NCBI GenBank assembly: GCA_002337145.1
Contig: DDFK01000002.1
Span: 1,026,490 to 1,090,489 of the forward strand
Direction of reading: 5' to 3'
DNA: 64,000 nucleotides
From: Chitinophagaceae bacterium UBA1930
GTDB lineage: Bacteria; Bacteroidota; Bacteroidia; Chitinophagales; Chitinophagaceae
The notes beneath the pieces were generated by a model that ran no database searches, was not told the DNA's origin, and saw only the letters and a program-made list of their open reading frames with translations. Below, piece by piece: positions 60,643 to 64,000 of this stretch (position 1 is its first letter; each line of letters opens with the position of its first letter). Made by a program: the position numbers and the translations under genes.

Positions 60643-62046
60643 ATGAAGATTGCTTTTCACGGTGCCGCAAGAACCGTTACAGGTTCCAAGCATTTACTCA
60701 CACTCGATAACGGCAAAAAGATTTTATTGGATTGCGGTATGTTTCAGGGCCTGGGCAAGGAGACGGACAACCTCAACGCAAGCCTTGGCTTTGAAGCATC
60801 GACAATAGATGCCATGATTTTGTCGCATGCACATATTGACCATAGCGGGCTGATACCGAAACTGGTGAAAGAAGGGTTTACGGGCAAGATATTCTGTACA
60901 CCTGCAACCAATGACCTTACAAAGATATTATTGGAAGATTCGGCAACCATTCAACGTGACGATACAAAATTCATCAATAAAAAAAGGGCAAAAATGGGCC
61001 AGCCACCTATAGAGCCGCTCTATAGTATTGATGATGCCACAGCATCTTTTAAATTATTGGAGAAAGAGGAATACGAGCACTGGTTCAAGGTAATGGATGG
61101 AGTAGAAGCCATGTTTACAGATGCAGGCCATATAATTGGCAGTGCTGCCGTGCATGTGCGTGTTACGGAAAATGGCAAGCAGACCAAGCTGACTTTCAGT
61201 GGCGATGTGGGCCGTTATGGCGACTTGATTTTACGTTCGCCAGCCACGTTTCCGCAGGTTGACTATATTGTGATAGAAAGCACTTACGGCAACAGTTTGC
61301 ACAAGGATGTGGAGAACAGTATTGATGTGCTGCACAACTGGATACAGAAAACCTGTGTGGACAAAAAAGGCAAACTGGTTATACCATCCTTCAGCGTGGG
61401 CAGGACGCAGGAACTGCTGTACCTGCTAAACGAACTGGAACTGCAGAACAGGCTGCCTAAGATACCGGTATATGTTGACAGCCCATTAAGCGGCGAAGCT
61501 ACCCAGGTGGTAAAAAGTTATCCCAAGTACTTCAATAAAAATGTGCAGAAGCTGCTGTTGACAGATAGCGACCCGTTTGACTTTCCGGGGCTGAACTTTA
61601 CTGCATCGGTTGATGAAAGCAAGGCCATTAACGACAACCATCAGCCCATGATCATTATCAGTGCCAGTGGCATGGCCGATGCCGGCAGGATAAAGCACCA
61701 TATTGCCAACAATATTGGCGATACCAGGAACACCATTTTATTGGTGGGCTACTGCGAACCCAATTCTTTGGGTGGACGTTTGATGAACGGGCAAAAAGAA
61801 GTGCGGATTTTTGGTGAATACTATAAAGTGATTGCGGAAGTGGGCAGTATGCGAAGCATGAGTGCCCATGGCGATTATGACGACTTATGCCAATTCCTGG
61901 CCTGCCAAAACCCGGCTTTTGTAAAGAAGCTGTTTATTGTGCATGGCGAAGAAAAAGTGCAGCTCGATTTTCAGCGAAGCCTTTTAAAGAAAGGGTTTAA
62001 AGACGTGGAAGTGCCATATATGCACCAACAGTTCAGCCTCGAATAG
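60643..62046 (+). CDS. metallo-beta-lactamase / beta-CASP RNase-like protein
   Basis: 467 residues. The opening GAARTVTGSKHLL and SHAHIDHSG (H-x-H-x-D-H) metal site are those of the MBL fold, with GHIIGSAAV and the VIESTYG and SGMADAGRI beta-CASP parts and the final GEEK motif of Zn-dependent RNA metallo-hydrolases (CPSF-like). Predicted cytoplasmic nuclease for RNA processing. It starts 185 bases after DUF4442. Confidence 0.9.
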   Translation: MKIAFHGAARTVTGSKHLLTLDNGKKILLDCGMFQGLGKETDNLNASLGFEASTIDAMILSHAHIDHSGLIPKLVKEGFTGKIFCTPATNDLTKILLEDSATIQRDDTKFINKKRAKMGQPPIEPLYSIDDATASFKLLEKEEYEHWFKVMDGVEAMFTDAGHIIGSAAVHVRVTENGKQTKLTFSGDVGRYGDLILRSPATFPQVDYIVIESTYGNSLHKDVENSIDVLHNWIQKTCVDKKGKLVIPSFSVGRTQELLYLLNELELQNRLPKIPVYVDSPLSGEATQVVKSYPKYFNKNVQKLLLTDSDPFDFPGLNFTASVDESKAINDNHQPMIIISASGMADAGRIKHHIANNIGDTRNTILLVGYCEPNSLGGRLMNGQKEVRIFGEYYKVIAEVGSMRSMSAHGDYDDLCQFLACQNPAFVKKLFIVHGEEKVQLDFQRSLLKKGFKDVEVPYMHQQFSLE

Positions 62047-62053
62047 AAACAGT

Positions 62054-62134
62054 ATTGCCACCAATTGCACCAATAAAACACGAATAGATTATTTAGGTTT
62101 TATTTGTGCCCATTCGTGCCATTCGTGGCAAATT
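62054..62134. repeat. ATTCGTG-type inverted repeat, copy 2
   Basis: Left arm TTGCCACCAATTGCACCAAT; right arm CATTCGTGCCATTCGTGGCA. The arms form a long imperfect palindrome and share CGTGC-ATTCGTGGC with 37961-38035. Confidence 0.55.
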
Positions 62135-62186
62135 ATCATTGCATCTGGCCCCCTTTCATTTTTTCTCCCTTTTATGGCATGGCGAT

Positions 62187-62194
62187 TATCTTTG
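62187..62194 (+). promoter_or_regulatory. -7 promoter element for SPOUT methyltransferase
   Basis: TATCTTTG followed by CC, four bases before the ATG at 62199. The sequence around it is very like the cca promoter at 27008 (TATCTTTGCC). Confidence 0.5.
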
Positions 62195-62198
62195 CCAA

Positions 62199-62741
62199 AT
62201 GCGTAAACTGAGCATGGACGAACTGGGCCGCATGTCGGTGGAAGAATTCAAACAGGCTGCAAAGAATCCCATCATTGCAATTATCGACAATGTACGTAGT
62301 GTGTACAACGTGGGCAGCATCTTCCGTACGGCCGATGCTTTTTTGATTGAGGGCATCTGCATTTGCGGCTACTCGCCAACACCCGAACATAAACAGATGG
62401 CCAAAACGGCATTGGGTGCAACCGATACGGTTGACTGGGTACATTACCCATCGGCCCTTGATGCCGTGAACGAACTGAAGCAGAAAGGCTACCATGTATT
62501 TGCCATTGAGCAGGCCCAAGGCAGCATATCGCTGGAAAAATTCAATGCAGGCAATTACGAAAAAATTGCCGTGATATTTGGCAACGAAGTAGAAGGTGTG
62601 CAACAGCAAGTAATAGAAGCAAGCAATGGCTGCATCGAGATACCGCAACTGGGCATGAAGCATTCTTTGAACGTAAGTGTGGCCAGCGGCGTTGTGTTGT
62701 GGAAACTGGTAGAGCAAAGGATTGTCCAATCAAAAAGCTAA
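62199..62741 (+). CDS. SPOUT (TrmH) RNA 2'-O-methyltransferase
   Basis: 180 residues from the ATG at 62199; earlier in-frame methionines would fall in the repeat and promoter. The TrmH motifs are NVRSVYNVGSIFRTADAF, FGNEVEGV and IPQLGMKHSLNVSVASGVVLW, the knotted AdoMet site. The target, tRNA or rRNA, is uncertain because the N-terminal extra domain of TrmH is absent. Confidence 0.9.
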   Translation: MRKLSMDELGRMSVEEFKQAAKNPIIAIIDNVRSVYNVGSIFRTADAFLIEGICICGYSPTPEHKQMAKTALGATDTVDWVHYPSALDAVNELKQKGYHVFAIEQAQGSISLEKFNAGNYEKIAVIFGNEVEGVQQQVIEASNGCIEIPQLGMKHSLNVSVASGVVLWKLVEQRIVQSKS

Positions 62742-62781
62742 AATATAGGATACCAGCACCGGTATATGCATCAACTTCCGT

Positions 62782-62807
62782 GGCGTCGCTCCCGATAGCT
62801 ATCAGGA
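62782..62807. repeat. palindromic intergenic repeat CCGATAG-type, copy 3
   Basis: The GGCGTCGC core (62782-62789) stands directly before TCCCGATAGCTATCAGGA (62790-62807). This links the repeat type of 285-305 and 60580-60600 with that of 14601 and 39114. Confidence 0.55.
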
Positions 62808-62869
62808 CATCAACAAATGAACAGGGCTCAACTTTTATCACAGCCCAGGTCAAATCAACTTTGAAAAAC

Positions 62870-63742
62870 ATGGCAACCGTAAAAAATTATCTCTCCCTCA
62901 TAAAATTCTCCCATACTATTTTTGCAATGCCCTTTGCATTGATAGGATTTTGCTTGGGCATACAACATGATGGTATTGGCAGATTGACAAATCATCATAT
63001 TATCACATTTGTCCTTGTCCTTATCTGCATGATTTCTGCACGTTCCGCAGCAATGGCCTTCAACCGCTACCTCGATAGGCAGTTCGATGCAAAGAACCCA
63101 CGCACCGCCATACGTGAAATCCCTAAAGGCATCATCTCGCCAGGCAATGCATTGGCATTTACCATTGGTTCATGCATTGTATTTGTTGTGGCCTGCTATT
63201 TTATCAATACAGCGGTATTGATGCTTTCACCCATTGCTTTATTTGTGGTACTGTTTTATAGCTATACCAAACGCTTTACGGCTTTATGCCATTTGGTATT
63301 GGGCATAGGTTTGTCGCTGGCACCAATTGGTGCTTACTTGGCAGTAACGGGTGTGTTTGCATGGCTGCCCATACTGTTTGCCCTATCTGTAGTTTTTTGG
63401 GTAAGCGGTTTCGATATTATTTATGCCTTGCAAGACGAAGCCTTCGATAAAGCAAACAAGCTACACTCCATTCCCGCGGCACTGGGCACCCAAAAAGCCC
63501 TTCGTGTGTCCGAGCTGCTACACCTATTGAGTGCCTCCTGCGTGATTATAGCCGGTTTTTATGGCGGCTTCCACTGGTTATATTGGGTAGGAATTGCCGT
63601 TTTTGCCGGAATGCTCATTTACCAACATTCCATTGTAAAGCCCACAGATCTAAGCAAAGTGAACATTGCCTTTATGACCGCAAACGGTATTGCTAGTGTA
63701 GTGTTCGCTGTATTCGTTATTAGCGACCTGTTTATCCTTTAA
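62870..63742 (+). CDS. ubiA: UbiA-family prenyltransferase (4-hydroxybenzoate octaprenyltransferase-like)
   Basis: 290 residues from the ATG at 62870. The two Asp-rich motifs are N-x3-D-x3-D in AFNRYLDRQFDAKNPRT and in YALQDEAFDKANK, with about eight membrane helices. It prenylates an aromatic ring for quinone synthesis. In Bacteroidota with the futalosine route the equivalent is MqnP, so ubiA or mqnP cannot be separated here. Membrane protein. Confidence 0.85.
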   Translation: MATVKNYLSLIKFSHTIFAMPFALIGFCLGIQHDGIGRLTNHHIITFVLVLICMISARSAAMAFNRYLDRQFDAKNPRTAIREIPKGIISPGNALAFTIGSCIVFVVACYFINTAVLMLSPIALFVVLFYSYTKRFTALCHLVLGIGLSLAPIGAYLAVTGVFAWLPILFALSVVFWVSGFDIIYALQDEAFDKANKLHSIPAALGTQKALRVSELLHLLSASCVIIAGFYGGFHWLYWVGIAVFAGMLIYQHSIVKPTDLSKVNIAFMTANGIASVVFAVFVISDLFIL

Positions 63743-63772
63743 CTTCGCCGCCAAATAAAAAATAAAATAACT

Positions 63773-64000
63773 ATGAGAAAAATTTTCACACTGGTTCTTG
63801 TTCTGGGTGGGCTGTTTGCGGGTACGCATGTAAATGCACAAACCAAAGGATGGCGTTTGGGCATTGCCGCCATGCCAGGTGTGGCCACCAATGGCGGTTA
63901 TGGTTTTGTATTTGGTGCCGATGTGAGGTTGCAGACAATCATTGCGGATAAGACTGCTTTTACATTGACGACGGGCATCACGCAGTTCTTCAAGAAAAGC
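63773..64000 (+). CDS. outer-membrane beta-barrel-like protein, N-terminal fragment
   Basis: 76 codons in view. A signal peptide (MRKIFTLVLVLGGLFAGTHV, then NAQ) is followed by glycine/aromatic strands (WRLGIAAMPGVATNGGYGFV, FGADVRLQ, FTLTTGITQF), which fit the start of an OMP_b-brl barrel such as PorT-like proteins. It continues past base 64000, so the family is not certain. Confidence 0.6.
   Translation, partial: MRKIFTLVLVLGGLFAGTHVNAQTKGWRLGIAAMPGVATNGGYGFVFGADVRLQTIIADKTAFTLTTGITQFFKKS

Noticed and set aside
1..64000. tRNA, rRNA or tmRNA genes
   Set aside because: No cloverleaf with a TTCGANNC arm or rRNA segment was recognised by eye in the gaps; a tool such as tRNAscan-SE would be decisive.

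Overview
The window is a 64 kb piece of a bacterial chromosome from the phylum Bacteroidota, most likely a Chitinophagaceae-like member. The basis is a large CarboxypepD-reg/TonB outer-membrane receptor, a probable type IX secretion (Por) C-terminal domain, ECF sigma/anti-sigma pairs with CarboxypepD-reg fusions, DUF2911, DUF4384 and DUF2520 proteins, a near absence of Shine-Dalgarno sequences, and repeated matches to the Bacteroidota -7 promoter element TAnnTTTG close to start codons. No rRNA, tRNA, CRISPR array, transposase, phage module or replication origin was recognised. The genus cannot be named from sequence reading alone.

Layout. 1-5.7 kb: start of topA (reverse), a secreted M14-like metallopeptidase and an alpha/beta hydrolase (reverse); then forward DUF2520 dehydrogenase-like protein, 2Fe-2S ferredoxin, hisIE and an exported thioredoxin-like protein, ending at a reverse ArsC/Spx-like gene. 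5.7-14.4 kb: TonB-type receptor, a PAS sensor without an ATPase domain, tatD-like and tcdA genes, a glucose module (ROK kinase plus FucP/GluP-type sugar porter) and a small Pro/Lys-rich secreted protein. 14.6-18.5 kb: glycogen synthesis (glgA, glgC) interrupted by a four-helix-bundle ORF flanked by inverted repeats, then a VOC enzyme. 18.5-24.4 kb: an exported papain-like protein with a partner lipoprotein, a 48-residue membrane protein, ahcY divergent from an Lrp/AsnC regulator, a sulfotransferase overlapping an RDD protein, and a LexA-like XRE/S24 repressor with two apparent operators. 24.5-30.3 kb: glycosyltransferase, Sua5/YrdC-type tsaC, two tandem paralogous mini-proteins, CCA-adding enzyme, PRiA4_ORF3-like protein, miaA. 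30.3-38 kb: secreted and lipoproteins, a sigma/anti-sigma pair, and two tandem paralogues joining a four-cysteine cytoplasmic module to an internal signal-like segment and a type-IX-like C-terminal domain. 38-51.7 kb: xerD, maeB, mlaE-like permease, acyltransferase 3, LTA-synthase-like sulfatase, pbpC, a two-component system, a Usp-like protein and bestrophin. 51.8-64 kb: an 1854-residue alpha-2-macroglobulin, a membrane-anchored papain-like protease, a thioredoxin, a DUF4442 protein, a beta-CASP hydrolase, a SPOUT methyltransferase, a UbiA prenyltransferase and the start of an outer-membrane protein.

Much of the window is housekeeping (tRNA modification by tcdA, tsaC, cca and miaA; histidine; menaquinone or similar quinone; methyl cycle; glycogen) mixed with envelope functions. 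pbpC and the alpha-2-macroglobulin probably work together as a periplasmic defence and repair pair, although here they are 4 kb apart. The least explained parts are the tandem cysteine-module/type-IX proteins beside the sigma system, the IR-flanked four-helix-bundle cassette, the tandem mini-proteins, the S24 operator pair, and several families of palindromic intergenic repeats.
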